Assembly (NCBI GenBank): GCA_030062745.1
Contig: CP099844.1
Span: 8,641,551-8,705,550 of the forward strand
From: Capitulum mitella
Lineage: Eukaryota; Arthropoda; Thecostraca; Pollicipedomorpha; Pollicipedidae
Direction: 5' to 3'
Length of the DNA: 64,000 bases
Positions 23,281 through 36,400 of this stretch are shown piece after piece. The notes beneath the pieces were generated by a model. It searched no databases. It was not told the DNA's origin and saw only the letters and a program-made list of their open reading frames with translations. The translations under genes were made by a program, and so were the position numbers. How positions within the stretch are numbered: the stretch's first letter is position 1; each line of letters opens with the position of its first letter.

Positions 23281-26200
23281 CCCGAGAGTGGGCGACCGTT
23301 TCTCCGGCGTATCTCCGATCGCCGAGTCCACTGGACCACTCCAAAGTTCTCTGGGTTGTCTGTTATCGCGTGGCTCTCGAACCATCAGAATGCGGTTCCT
23401 GGTGCTGCGTGTACGCTTTGGCTTGTTTATCCAGCGTTATCCAGCCTGTTTCCTGCATCGGAGCACTCGGGGGACTCAGCGGACCGGACACCATGATAAG
23501 CAGCGATAGACCAATATTGTGTTGTAATCATCTGGAGACCAGCGGTGACACCACTGGAAGGGTCAATGACAGCCCGTTAGTTTAATGAACTTTAATATTG
23601 GCCGAGCAGCGAAATTCGAACGATTTGTAAATATGCCAATGTTTTGTCGACCCCGCTGGCTTCTACCTAAAACAATGCCAATTAAACACGGTGGTTTGGA
23701 GTTCCGATGGTGTTATGAGTTTGTTTGCGGTCGCAACCATTCGCAAAAGGGCCCAAAGCCGAGAACGCGTTAACTGAGTAACTTTCCTATTCCAACATTT
23801 CAACTTTGAGGTCTTTGACGTGGCGGAGCGCCAACTTGAGAGGAAGGTAGACCATTTTTGGCATGCTGAAAGTGGGACAGACTATGGAATACATCAAGCA
23901 CATCTGCGGCGGCTTCTGCAAAACAGAGCAAATTATCTACCCAGGCATGGGCTCCACAGACAGCTCGGAGTTAGCCCCTCCCGAACCGGCTGGCTGGATC
24001 CGCGCCTGCAGCTGAAAGGCGGCGGTCGAAACATTCGGAGAGAGTCTGGCCTGCAGCGGCCGGGAACGGTGCCAGCGGGCGAGCGGCCTCCCGTCACGAG
24101 CGGAGACAGCTGGCAGGAGCGCTGACAGCGGCAGGAGCGCCGGCAGACAAGACTGCCGCCGGCTGCTGCGCGGGCGCTGAGAGGCGGTGGTCCAGGAACA
24201 GGAACCGTGTCAGAGGCCATGACGCCTGACCGTACAACGCCACGGAGGGAGGAGAATCACCGGCCGGTGGCGTCGCTCGCGGCAGTGTAACGAGGGAGGA
24301 GAATCAGAGGCACGGCTGCCAACCGGTGGCGAGCAGCGGTCTGATGCCGACAGGGCATCGGAGCCCCAGCAACCTGTCGGCTCTCCCGGCGTCGACACAG
24401 GGTCAGCGGCGCTGCCGTCTGCCGTCGGCCTGTAATAGGGCTGCTGCACTCCACCTGCTCTGGTCCTCGGCCGGGAAACCACCTAGACTGATGAGCGACC
24501 CATTCATGTGGCCGGCAGACGCTGGTCTAGAACGTTTAGGACTAGATGTTGACACTCGGTGTTCACTGCTTGTTGAACATGGATTGTCATTGAACGCTGC
24601 GTTGGAGACTCGGCCGCCAACAAAACAACAACGGAATGGCTAAGACCCGCTGCGCGATCTACAGCGAGTCATGACCGCCGCCAACCAGCCGTCTGAAATA
24701 CAGCTGGGTCCAGCTGTAGGTTGGTGCCAGGTCACGGAGAGCTGACACCAGGTTAGAGGACAGAATCGGCGATAGCCGTGTAGTAAATGATGTCTGCTAG
24801 GCACGGCCGTTGAACACGGAAGAGGGAGGAGAGAGAGGGAACGATGAAGGGCAAAGAACAGTGACCGTGACCGTGACCGTGAATTTTACCGTTCATGTAT
24901 GTCAGCTTTCACATGCCTCTCCTGATCTTTGATTTTAGTACGTATGTTTCGAAAAATGCCACAGAAGTCATTCGAACTGCTCGTTAAGAGACATCTTTGT
25001 TCCAACCCGGTCAATCCTAGTGATCTACTAAGCAGAAAATGAGGCACGCAGCATTTTGGTCTTCACTGTAGTTCCATTCTTTGTGTCAAGTTTTTAAAGC
25101 GACCACTCTGTTACCAACAGATGCGAAATTGTTCTATATTTGCATCTGACGAGATGAAGAGATGGGTAGAAAAGAAGTAGTTCAGTTCATCTTATCACAA
25201 ACTAAATTATGGTCGACTCATAGAGGTGTCCATTTGTTAACATTGACATGCCCTCCAAAACATCAAAATGGCGAGGAATGATGAGAAACGGTTGTTTGCT
25301 TGTTTCTACACGAACACGAACTTGTTTCTAAACGACTTGTTTCTACAGTCCACCTTGATGAGGCTCAATAATCTGTGACACTGAATCCATCTCATTAAAC
25401 TATGGTCACTGAAAAAAGCAAGTGGTGATGCATGCCCGCCAGACAAATAATCTTGCGTAACGATGTCTGTTGCGGCTGGTCATTTGACCATGTCACCCAG
25501 TACCAACAACTACCGAGCCATGCATTCATTCCATTGTCATTTATCTTCAACACAGGAAATAACTCGTTGCTCAATCCTGGGCCCGGCAGCCTGCTGTCCG
25601 GTCGTCGAAGTACGTTTGCAGCGGCCTCTGCGCTCGGGATTCCACTGGTCCAGGCCCAGGCCGTTGTCCGATTCGGTGGGCGGCAGTGCCGGAGACGGGT
25701 TACGGTTGGCAGACTCCGGGAGTGCTGGCCGTCAGCTGGGACCTTGGTGCCGCCGCGCGCCGTGCCCGAATGCCGCCAGCCTCCTGTGACAAATCAGGCC
25801 TCGGGGGCGGGCTGTGGCGACGGAAACCATGGGCAACACCTGCAGCCACAGAAGCGACGATCATTGGCAACGCTGCGCACCTGCGCCCTTACCGTTTCGC
25901 CTGGTGGCGTGGCACAGTCAGCAGGAGCCTGGCTCGGCAAGGTACAGCGTACCTGGCCTTGGTGCACCTGTTCGCAGCACCTCAGGTAATAACAGGCCCT
26001 GCTGCGTTTGATTATGGTGCCGAAAGCAGGTCTGAACACAGCGGAGAGACGGGGAGAGGGGGGGGAGGGCACGTGCGTCGAATTTTTCCAGCTTTTAGAT
26101 TGATTTCATTGTTGAATTTTACGAATAAGTTCTAACTGGAAAAACGCAGTGCAAATCTTTCTGCTAGCAACTCGTCCATGTTTTACCCCAGGCCCCGTTA

Positions 26201-27239
26201 AATTTGGCGTCTGCGCGTGATAAGTGCAAAAACAAAATACGGGAGTAACCCATAACTGTCATTCAGTGCGTTGTTTTTCTCGTTTTCGAAACAAATGTTT
26301 TAGCATAAAACTGGATTTGCCTGTCGTTATTCATTCATTTGTTGACGAACTTAGGGCAGCCTACGTCATACCAGGGACGCGAGAAACAGGGAGTGGAGGG
26401 GGAGGGTTAAGGAGGTGTTGCAGTTTCCAACCTTTCTGAAGTTTAGCATCGACCCTGTGGGCGGTGACTGGAAAGAAATGACCCAAACTGCTTATTTGTT
26501 CCCAACTGTGGAGGAGTTCCCGCGCTCCTGCGTACCTGGAAGAATGCCTGTTTGATATCATAGCAAAGGGGTAAAGAAATAAAGCGGAGTAAAAAAAAGA
26601 ACGGCAAAAGCGAAACGAAGATGAGCATATGGGTCAGTAAACTGGTAAAACATATATACACCCACATTTGGAAGGCACAGTTGCGGTCCATGTGCGATAT
26701 TGTTTGATGTAAAAACGGAGTTTGGACATCTTACGTTTGAGTGATGCGCCTGTTCAATGCGCCGTTAAACGAGCTACCCGCACATACCTGTGGTGATCTC
26801 TGTTGGCGGCGTGTTGAACATGTTGGGGGCTAGCGAAGCGAAACTAGTGTGCGTAAAGGCACTTTGCTATATTGAACTTTACTGGTAACTTTTCTAGAGG
26901 TACGCTAGTGGTAGCGTGTATTGCTGCACTCTGGACTACCTTTGCGAAAACCATCTGCAGCCGCAATGAATGGCATTTTTACTCACTGTCGATTCAGTGG
27001 TTTTGGAGTATATGAGAGTAAAAGGGCTTCAGCTTAAAAATCTCAAAACGACTTGAGATACCTTAGCCGGAGGGATCAGTGAGTAATATATGCGTTTTTA
27101 CATCTTATCCCGCGCAGTGGAAGGGGATTTCGGGCTAACGCGCAATGGAAGGGCGGCACAAAAGTGTCCCCTCCGATCTCGGAAACGGAAAGAGCTAGAG
27201 ACATGACATTCTATTGACGGGGCAGGGCTATAACGATTT

Positions 27240-27925
27240 ACATTGTGTGCAATTTTCCTGACCCTAGGTCAATATCTTCAAGGTCAAATGGGGTCGAAAG
27301 GGTCAACTTTGGACAATTTCTCGGCCTGTACAGGCCATTCCATACGACTTTCCGAACGAAACGGGAAAAGGGTGTCTGTTTGGCCGTTAAAACGTGAAAT
27401 TCAACTCTTTCCATTCATCTGGCGTCTTCACGGAGGATTTCGGGTCGAGGTCATGCCAGGTCATTGACCTACGGCGTCATTTTTTCATCTTTTGCAGATC
27501 AGATTTCGAGCAACACGAGATGGCTTGACTGTAAATAAGGGCACTACACGTATCTTTTGGCGTATTTTCAGTGAAGGTAGCCAACATCAGTACATTTGGT
27601 CACTTCCAGCGTTTATATTTATGTATGTATGTATATGTATACATGCATATACATGTGAGTATCAGTGTGCCAAACGTATAGGGTCTTTGAATGCATATTT
27701 CATACAAATCGACATATCGCAAAACAAATCTGGACCAGGTCATGAGATGTTTAACCTCGACCTTCACTGACCCTGGTATACGTAAGCGTATCAGTGCGCG
27801 TACAAGTGTTTTTATTAGGGTCTTTGAATGCATATTTTATACAAACCGAAGTCATGCAAAGCAAATCTCGATCAGGTCAAAAGTTGTTTGGCCGTGACCT
27901 TTGGTCACTTTGACCCTTATTGACG
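27240..27925. repeat. AGGTCA/TGACCT-rich sequence with a tandem duplication
   Basis: Many TGACC and AGGTCA half-sites. The block GGGTCTTTGAATGCATATTT at 27681 recurs at 27818, and the 100 bp after each copy remain alignable. Similar TGACCT-rich text occurs at 3718-3790 and 7960-8040, so this is probably an old dispersed repeat family. Confidence 0.6.
27609..27656. repeat. Short TATG/TATA-rich microsatellite
   Basis: ATTTATGTATGTATGTATAT and neighbouring ATACATG steps. Confidence 0.8.
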
Positions 27926-30459
27926 CTGACTTTGGTCTTGGTACATCCATCGCTTATGCCCGAATGCCGTCGCCTGCTTGTGTTCAAACGGGGTAATGTT
28001 AGGTAGAACGCTGGTCCTTTCACAAAGTTCCCTTTTCTCAGCGACAACCGTCGTTTTCGTTATGTTTACCTGACTTCAAATGCTTAAAACTTGAAAAATT
28101 TCCAGCCGATTTTAGATTTTTTCTGCGTCAATCGACGAGTTATTCAGTTGCCATAAATGTCACAAAGTAGCAGCAATTAGCTCCGACCCGGTCTGGAGAT
28201 ATTCAGGAAAAACAGGTGGGGGAGAGCGCAAGAAGAGCCCCTTTCCAGTTGGCGTGTTATAGATTTGTCTTTTCTTTTACTTAATTAGTCCGTTGGTGTT
28301 TTGTGATTCCAGAGAAAATCGAGTAATTATAAAGATGTGCTCAAAACGACGAAAGGCCTTTTATGTCCTTGCTTCGGCACGACCCAGTCGAGCATTAAAC
28401 ATGCACTACGCTAGTCGCGGGGCCATCTAAAGACCGATTCTGGTCAGTGAAAGTTTTGCTAGCGGCAGTCGGGGCGAGTCGGATTGCTGTCATCGTGTTT
28501 AAAATCTGGAATGACCAGTCTGATATGATTATCTTTGTGGCTATAGTTGCCATTCAGGTTTTTCTCTCTCTCTGTGTTGCCCTTGCATAATCTGCGGATA
28601 GTTTCCACGGTTACCATCATATGAGTCATCTATATTTTTAGTTTTAGTTTCACGTACCTTTTTATGATTAACTCTAATATTTTCTTTAAGACTGACATTT
28701 GTGCGTTTGTGGCAAACGCAGTATTATAATCGACTGCTACTTGGTGCCAGAAAATTGCTCCTGCCCTGTCTTAGGTAGCTTTCGAGCTTTATTACTATGC
28801 TTTTTATGAATCGGGACTTCTCTTAAATCACACGACCCATTTTGCATGCTATCACGAAACTTATGCTGATATCTCGGTGTCGAGTTATTTAAACTCACCC
28901 AACTTGGACAGTTCGGATGTTGCGTTGCGCCGACACGGGTAGTACGCGTCACCACGCCTCCTGGTACTGTAACGGGATTGATTACTGCGCCGATAACACG
29001 GCCACAGCAGGTTTCGGCGAGTTTCACGGAACGCCTTCGCTGGTCCTCGAACGCGAAGCGTTTCTCTGCCACCTATCATGCACAATACGAGGCGGATCTT
29101 GTGCTCCAAATGACTATACCCTTCAACGCCACCTGTAACCGAGCCGACCATGGACTCGGTGTGAGCGGGCCGTGACCCTTCGACTGCGTCTTCTTGGCTC
29201 TAGTACAGGTGCTGCACCGCCAATAGAACAGTGACCCATCATCGGAGTACAGGCAACCATTACAACTATCTCGCAGGCTGATTCGCGTGCATCAACGCCT
29301 TTTATGCGTGTTTCTTCGTGGCAGTCGGTCATGCTATAGGGAAGAAAACAACCAGTAAGCGGTATCTGCTGCCCGGATATCTGCCGGTTAATCGCAGGCT
29401 TGCTTTTTTGTAGAGTCATGTCTTGTTCCTGTCTGGTATCGCCTTTTTAGTGGGGGTTTCGTGACTGCTTTTAATAGTTGCTGTGTTTTCCAACAGAAAT
29501 TCCCACGTAACATGTAGCTGCTACACATGGCTGGAGACTTCCGAAAATAATTGGGGGGGGGGGGATCCACATCGGATTTCAGGCTATTTCTGTCCACTCA
29601 CTGCCATGGGCTTAATGTTGAAATCCTGAGTATGAGGTGGGGTCCGGAACCCAACCCCCCGGGATTGCTAGCCATGCCGCCATGCCTGTTACAAGTAAAC
29701 TGGGAACTGAAGTGCAAAGTCATGACGTTACCTTACTGGTTCTGTTTGGTGACAGCGACGGAGAGGAAGCGTGCTTATAAGAACTCTAAAATATATTCTA
29801 TGGATACAGTGGGCTAATTCCTAAGACGGCATTTTTCATACGACGTGACCCACACAACGTGGAATTATTACTAAAATTAGTAGCGTAATATGTTCCTGAA
29901 CCTTCCCATCAGATCACTCCGTTACAAATGACATTCATCTGTCACGGGCCCCAATGTCTGATTTCATATCGAATCTTTTTATTCCAGTTTCACCCAAGCT
30001 TTTTAACCGGTTCCATTACGCTTGTAATATTTGAACAATTGCAATGAATATCCGGACAACCACCATGAAAATGAGTTCGTTTGAACTACTTTTTCTCTAT
30101 CGAACAAATAAAAAAGCAATGCTCGAACCAGTCATCGGCAAAAAACTGGCTTGAGCCATCCCACGAATGCTGGAAAATTTGAAACCTCCAAGACAACCGA
30201 TGCTAATAATACGCACTGGTCGCCAATGGTACAACGGGAAAGGCCCGGGAAAACCCGAACAAAGCGATCCGAGGGGTTGTTCAAGGCCGGCTGCGCACAC
30301 GGACCCGGTCCCGTAATTGATGAGCACTGACGCCAACGTTATGCACCGCTCTGCAACAAGCTAGACTTCAAAGACTTTCAGTCTTCAAAAACTTTCTAAA
30401 ATGGACCTTCCAATTCCGTGGTCTGCTACATTTTAACTGTGACAGGCTGTTTTAAAGCG

Positions 30460-30830
30460 TCCGTGTTAACGCGACACTGGTTCCCGTCGGAGTGCACAAC
30501 GCCGGTGTCGGTTCGCGCGGTGAAGCATGCTGTACCGGCGAACACTTTCCGTCGCATGACTGCCCGGGGCTGGCTCTCGCATGACTCAGTCGAGGAGGAC
30601 CGCTGTGGGCGCGCGGTGCGTGCCGGCACGCTGCGCGAGTGTTGAAACACGCGGTCATACGCGGCCGGGGAGTGACCCAGAGGACGACAGCCTGTGACCG
30701 TGACAATGACAAACATCTCCGCCAGAAAGGAGGTGAGGAGCCGGCGACTGCGAGGATTTCTCTGTCGGTTGCCTGGCGTAGTTGTCTGCATCGGTGGGCA
30801 GTCGCAGTCGTGTCCATAGCAGGGACGAGG
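30460..30830 (+). promoter_or_regulatory. CpG-rich patch, candidate ClC promoter and first exon
   Basis: This CpG-rich island lies 2.5 kb upstream of the first certain ClC exon. An ATG at 30556 opens a 20-codon frame (MTARGWLSHDSVEEDRCGRA) ending in phase 0 before GTGCGT at 30616, which would join 33277 in frame. This is only a possibility, since the donor is mediocre and no conserved N-terminal text is present. Confidence 0.18.
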
Positions 30831-33276
30831 CAAGAGGAAGGGGAATGGTGGCCGTGCCTCCCTCCCTTGAACCAAGCGGTCTACACTAGACATACAGCGG
30901 TTTCGCAGGACTACGTAACAGTGATCATATGTGTGTTCCAAAGCAAACATCATGTTTTCCTGTGCGTTAAACACGATGTAAATTACATAGAATTTCTGTT
31001 TTTTTCTACAAATTTTGTCATATGTTAGTGGCATATCACAAAAATGGACATTTGCCCTTCCCCTCCGAGGAAAACCCTGGCTACATGCCTAGTCTGTAGT
31101 CGTACTTGTCACACCTAGATCAGGCCAGCAATCCAGCACTAAACCAAAACTTTTGGCTTGGATCATATGTGGCACCGCCAAGAACTATCCTTTGAGACAC
31201 ACCATGATTTCGCGCTACTCTTCATTGCGGAGTCATCCAGGTCACGATCCTCAGGCCCGCGAGGCTTCGGACATAGAGATCCCGTGATCCATGATGACCT
31301 GTTGGCCTTGGGATCGTCCATTGCATGAGATGTCGTGCTGCATTGGTTTGCGGGAGGACATGACCGACGCTGACGACGTCAGCGAGTTCTCAGGATTTTT
31401 ATTGCAGGAAAACCAGGGGTCGCAAACTGTAAAATCTTAGGAGGAACATTGCCATGTAACCTGTAAAGCGAGCAGTTGTGATAGCGACCAGCGAAGCTCC
31501 GGCGTGTAGGCCGACTATTTTGAAACTTTGTGGTACGTACTGAAGGCGCATATTGTGTTTCTGGAAAACCGTGCGAAAGGAAGTGACTTGAACTCCCGTA
31601 AAATCTGAAACGCCATCATTCGGCCATGAACTTTTTACAAAGTATATAAACGAACGGACCTTACAGCTACACTTTGGACGATTTGCTGCAGTGTCTCTCC
31701 TTTCTTCATATCATTTGTGGAGTTCCATGAGTATTCTCAGATGAACCCAGAACCTCTGACCCACTTAAGCTCTCTTTCGGCACTGCTGCAACCGCATTCG
31801 ACTCATACAGCACCCTAGCCGTCTGCACTGCAGATTGCTGCCGTCCGTAGACCGGACTGACATGCAGACAAGCACCGCTGAGGGCTGTATTATTAATGTG
31901 GTGAGGCGTTGTATGCAGCATGCCTCGTTTTGTTTGCTGTCGGCTTAGGTAAGCGTTCGCAGTCACAGTCACGTCTGTTCATGGTCGGGCATTGGCCCAA
32001 TGCGGGTACAGGGGTTAGAGGTGGTGGTGCACAGGTGAAGAGCGTGGTACTGCGGTATTGGGCCTCTCCAGTGAGGCGTCGCCTCTATTTATTCAGTGTT
32101 GCACAGCGTGAAGTGTGTGCAGGTTTGCTCACTTTGGCGCGACGGATTTGTGTCGCTGCCAGCGGGCCTCGGTTATCGAGATGGTAAATCTACACGGATA
32201 CACGGATGAATTGGTATAGCGTAGCTTCAGTCCACAGTGATAATGTGTGCGATAAATCTTGATAGCGCACCGACTGTTGCAGGAACGTCGCGACTGTTCT
32301 AGTCTAGGAGCGTGGGTTGAGCGATGCACTGCCGTCCAGTTTCTCGAGGAAGATAACCTCCTACAATCCGAATGATTTTACATAGTTGCAGGGAGGCATT
32401 GAAATTCGGGAAATCTAGGTATTCAGTTCTCATCCCCGCAATGACGTCGCCGTGCCATCCACCACGCCCACTATCCACCGTCCACCATTCACCTCAGCAT
32501 GCGGAATACGCTTGCCCAGAACAGGCGCAGGTGTTGCCCGTCGCGACATGCGCAGACCAAGTCGATGTACGACGTTCTCTGCGTGCTGACGCGCGTCACC
32601 TGTGTACTCGCACCGTGCCGCCGTCGGCCCGGATTAGATGTGCAGCACGCACCGCCCCGGAGCGTCACACTTTGATAACTGATAACGGCGTCGCTCCTGG
32701 GATCCCAGGGCGCCGTGCGATGGCCGCTGCGTCGTGCGGTGATCCGAAGTTTTTGTATGAAAGCGCTATCACTTAGTGACGTTCCACTGGTTCCGGATAA
32801 TGATACCACGGCAGAGGCATCTCGATGTCACACTGCGTTTTGTGCATTCAAGCAGAAGTTTCTCCTGAGTACGCCACCGTACGGTCGAATTACAATGGCG
32901 GGAAAGCGAATTCGTGACAACCACAATGGTGGTGTTCCGCTGTTCGTTTACTCCTAGATTTCTATAAACTCCCTCGTCCTGGGTTTCTAAAAAGTCCGTC
33001 TGATCGGACAGACAACGCAGCAGTGTTTGTACTTCGACCGTTTACCTGTGCGTCGTCTAACCGTGCCTGGCAGACTTTGTGATGTAAATGATACCGTGAT
33101 GAAATCGCTGGCTTTCCCTCGGCCGATTTGCAGCCACTTCTGCTCACCCGTCAGACTGTGACTGTCATGAGCTTATGTAACTTGTCACTACTCTCCAGTG
33201 GACCCCAGGGAGTCTCTTACGCGTCACGCTGGTCCGATCCAGTGATTCATCGTCGCCTCCACGTCCTCTGCGGCAG

Positions 33277-33430
33277 GTGGAGGAGCCGCGTCTGTCGCCG
33301 CACCAGGCGCCGCTGCTGGAGCGGCTGACGTCCCAGGACGAGGACCACCTTGAAGACGAGCTGAACCAGGACCTGGGCTACCTGAACCTCGGCTCTCACC
33401 ATCACAACTGGGTGGACAAGGCCACAGACC
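33277..33430 (+). CDS. CLCN2: ClC exon a (cytosolic N-terminal, acidic)
   Basis: First exon that can be placed. The acceptor CCTCTGCGGCAG precedes GTGGAGGAG, phase 0 on entry. It is acidic ([20 protein letters not shown]) and ends one base into a codon before GTGAGT, which joins exon b as Arg. No in-frame ATG, so it is not the start. Confidence 0.82.
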
Positions 33431-36400
33431 GTGAGTGGTGCGGCGGCGAGCCCCTGGCTCAAACCCTGACCCTCAGTGGAACTCGCCATAGGTTAGGTTA
33501 TTTAGTCAACATCGAATTGTGGCGATTTGCACTGAGAGGCAGGGCAGATCCGCGAGTTCGGCGGAAGCAATACTTCCGGATATGTACCGAACGTCCGTGA
33601 CCTGACATCGGTGCAAATAGTATTACTCACGACATTACTTACTCGCAAATGCAACTTGCATCTTAAAACAAGTTATAACAGTACAGCGAGCTGCACTGTT
33701 TCGCCAGAACTGGTCGCAGGAGTAAGCAAATCTCGGAAGCCATGCACGTCAACCAGCATGGATGTCACCCGAGCTTGTGCAGCCTTTGTATATATGTACA
33801 TATATATATATACACATATATATATATATATAGCTGTATATGTGTATAGCTAGATATATATACTGTATATACATATACAGCTTCCGCTCGATGCCTTCAT
33901 TCCTGCTATTTCTACGGTTATTCAACACGCAACGAATGTCATTGCGTAGTATTCTGTCAGCCTACAATCTTTTCTTGGCTGCTGGAATCCTCAAGGTACC
34001 CCCTGGTGTGATACATGCGTGAGTATGGACGCAGCTATGTGTATATTTTTCTCACCTACCACCAGCGGCCAGATTTATGCGCTTTGTCGAGTGTTGACCC
34101 TAATTTGAATGCTGATGGCGTCTGGGAACGAAAATGATACGGAGGCTGTGTCTGCGTTTCAGGTGGGTCCTCCTGCCTGGGTTGGTTCAGGAGGAACACC
34201 CGCGGGCGGTACGAGGACTGGCTGTTCCTCATTCTGCTCGGATCTCTCATGGGGCTGTATTCATTCGGCATAGACGTCATGGTGAAAACTGCCAATCAGT
34301 GTGAGTACAGTGTTCGATGAGTTCGCATGAATCAGTACTATCTTTATTGTATTTCGGGGAACTGCGTAAATGACACAACTGAATGCGGGGCATCTGTCTG
34401 CTGTCACTCCGAGTGATTACAGCTTTCTCGTTACCCTGAATGATACATAAATGATACGTCTCCCTCTCATTAATGTAAAGTGCATACTGTTATATCCATT
34501 TTGTTGTAACGTGCATAACAGTTCCAGCTTGTTTCGGCTGGTGCAGTTGGTACGTCTGTTCACACTGTATGCAGCTGTTTGTCTGGGTCCGGCTGCATGC
34601 ACTCGCCTCCTGTGGGTCGTAATGCATTCATCTTCTTCTGCTGAGTCCGGGAAGAAAACATTGTCTTGTATGCCTAGTAGAGACAGTTGCCTGCATCGTG
34701 TTTGGAGATCAAAACAGACGATTCCTGTCTGTCAGACTGTGTTCAGCCGTCTACCCTGACCCGGGGGTGAATGTAGCGGTCTCCTCTTTGTCTCGAGCAT
34801 AGACACGCGGTTCCGCCGCGTCTGGGGCATGGACAGACAGTCCCCCTGTTTCCAAACTATGGATTGACAGTTCCCCATGTCTAGCGTGTGGACAGGTGGC
34901 TCCTCCTGTCTGGAGCATAGGCAGGCGGCTTCCTCGTGTTTTGGGTACAGACTGACGACTCCTTCGTGTCTGGCGCATAGACAAACGAGTTCTATGTCAA
35001 AGTGGAGCAATTGTCTCCCCGTGTTCCGGGGTGAATGCGACTGTCACCTCTGTGTCTGGACGGCGTCCGCTGGCCTCCGGTGCCACGTGCGCCCCGCTGC
35101 GGCATAGTGCTGTGACGTCACTGACACTGTCCGTTGGGGCAGGGGCGGCGTCAGGTCGGCGGGCCGGGAGGGCTTGAGCTGGCCTTGAACGCATGGCTGG
35201 CGACGGCACTTGTTTCTCATCTCGAGTCTCGGTGATTTGCTCGTTTCGTGGGCTACTCGTGGCCGTGGAGGCTGGTAGGGAAACTCACGGGTTTCCCAGT
35301 TCACGAGCCGCTGACTGCCACGTATCGGAGCCCAGCGGGGCGGGTATCGTGAACGTCGCGACGCCCCTGGCGGCCTTCAATCAGTGTTTATTGCCTCGAG
35401 GGCAATGGTCAATACGGGTTATGGGATCTCGGCCAAGGCCCGCACTGACTCCGTGGTTATCACGGTGACCGAAGTCGTGAGCGTTTGCTGCTGACTTTTA
35501 GCGCTGGCGACACGAACTTGTTGCCGCGGCGTGGTGTCATTCGATTTTGTTGGTAGCTCCAGGAAGACGCTTATTTCTGCAGGGACCTTACCTGCAGCTG
35601 ACAGTCATTCCTTTTTTCCTTCATGCTGTTGAACACACCCTTCAAATGCTGTAAGGCTGACAGTTATGGCACGGGAAGGTAATACGGCGAATGACAGTAC
35701 TCGCGACTGAAGGAGTTTACTTAAACTGGGTAGGACCAAAACCATTTGAACCCACCCCGTCCTGGGGACGTCAGTTTGACCCCTGCTCAGTTGGTTTTTC
35801 TTGAATACCTTTTGAGATATTTAACTTACGTTTCTGAAATTCACAGTGCCTTTCCAAAAACTGCTAACGATTCGAAAGCTGTTCTTTTATTTTTTGTCAG
35901 ACCGTAACTTTCTGAGACGGTGCGGTTGGAATCCAGTGGTCACTGCCCCGCCGCACGTTAAAAGGCGGGCAACCAGCGGCGAGAGCCGTGACCTGTGATG
36001 ACGCCGGGTGGCGTTTGGGTCACATGCCTCTAGCACTTGACATTTTGTCACATGCCCATGAAAAGAGAATATCTTGACCGTATTCGAGCCTCAAGACGCT
36101 CAAAGCCACCGAGCCAACAAAAAGGTGGCGGTCGACAAAGCCATAACATAAGCCATAACATGCCTCCATTTGACCTGACCTGACCCAACCGAAGATGTGA
36201 TGCGCAAAGCAGGCCAAATAGGGTGATTTTAGAAAGAGCAAGGACGAAGCTATCCACTGGTGCCACGTCCAGCCCTCATTCACCATTAGTTAGGATTTTA
36301 GGAGAGGTGGCCAAAGTGCCCCCCGCCCACCCCATTGACGTAGTTTGCGGGCAACAGCGCCATGATGAGCCGGGTTAAGGCAGTGTTTCACTTGCAACAG

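Larger units (their letters stand above)
21558..33276. other. Intergenic region between SMKR1-like and ClC genes
   Basis: About 11.7 kb between two divergent genes. CpG-rich patches lie at 22540-23280, 23950-24480, 25560-26080 and 30460-30830. Sequence rich in AGGTCA half-sites with a tandem duplication lies at 27240-27925. The missing first exon or exons of the ClC gene should lie here. No other gene could be supported. Confidence 0.6.

Noticed and set aside
25432-26135. Overlapping plus and minus ORFs of 92-185 codons
   Set aside because: One frame ends at a decent GTAATA donor, but none shows family text and all lie in GC-rich DNA, where open frames are common.
30426-31034. 202-codon minus-strand ORF
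   Set aside because: No domain, no good splice signals, and it crosses from a CpG patch into AT-rich sequence with no change in frame support.
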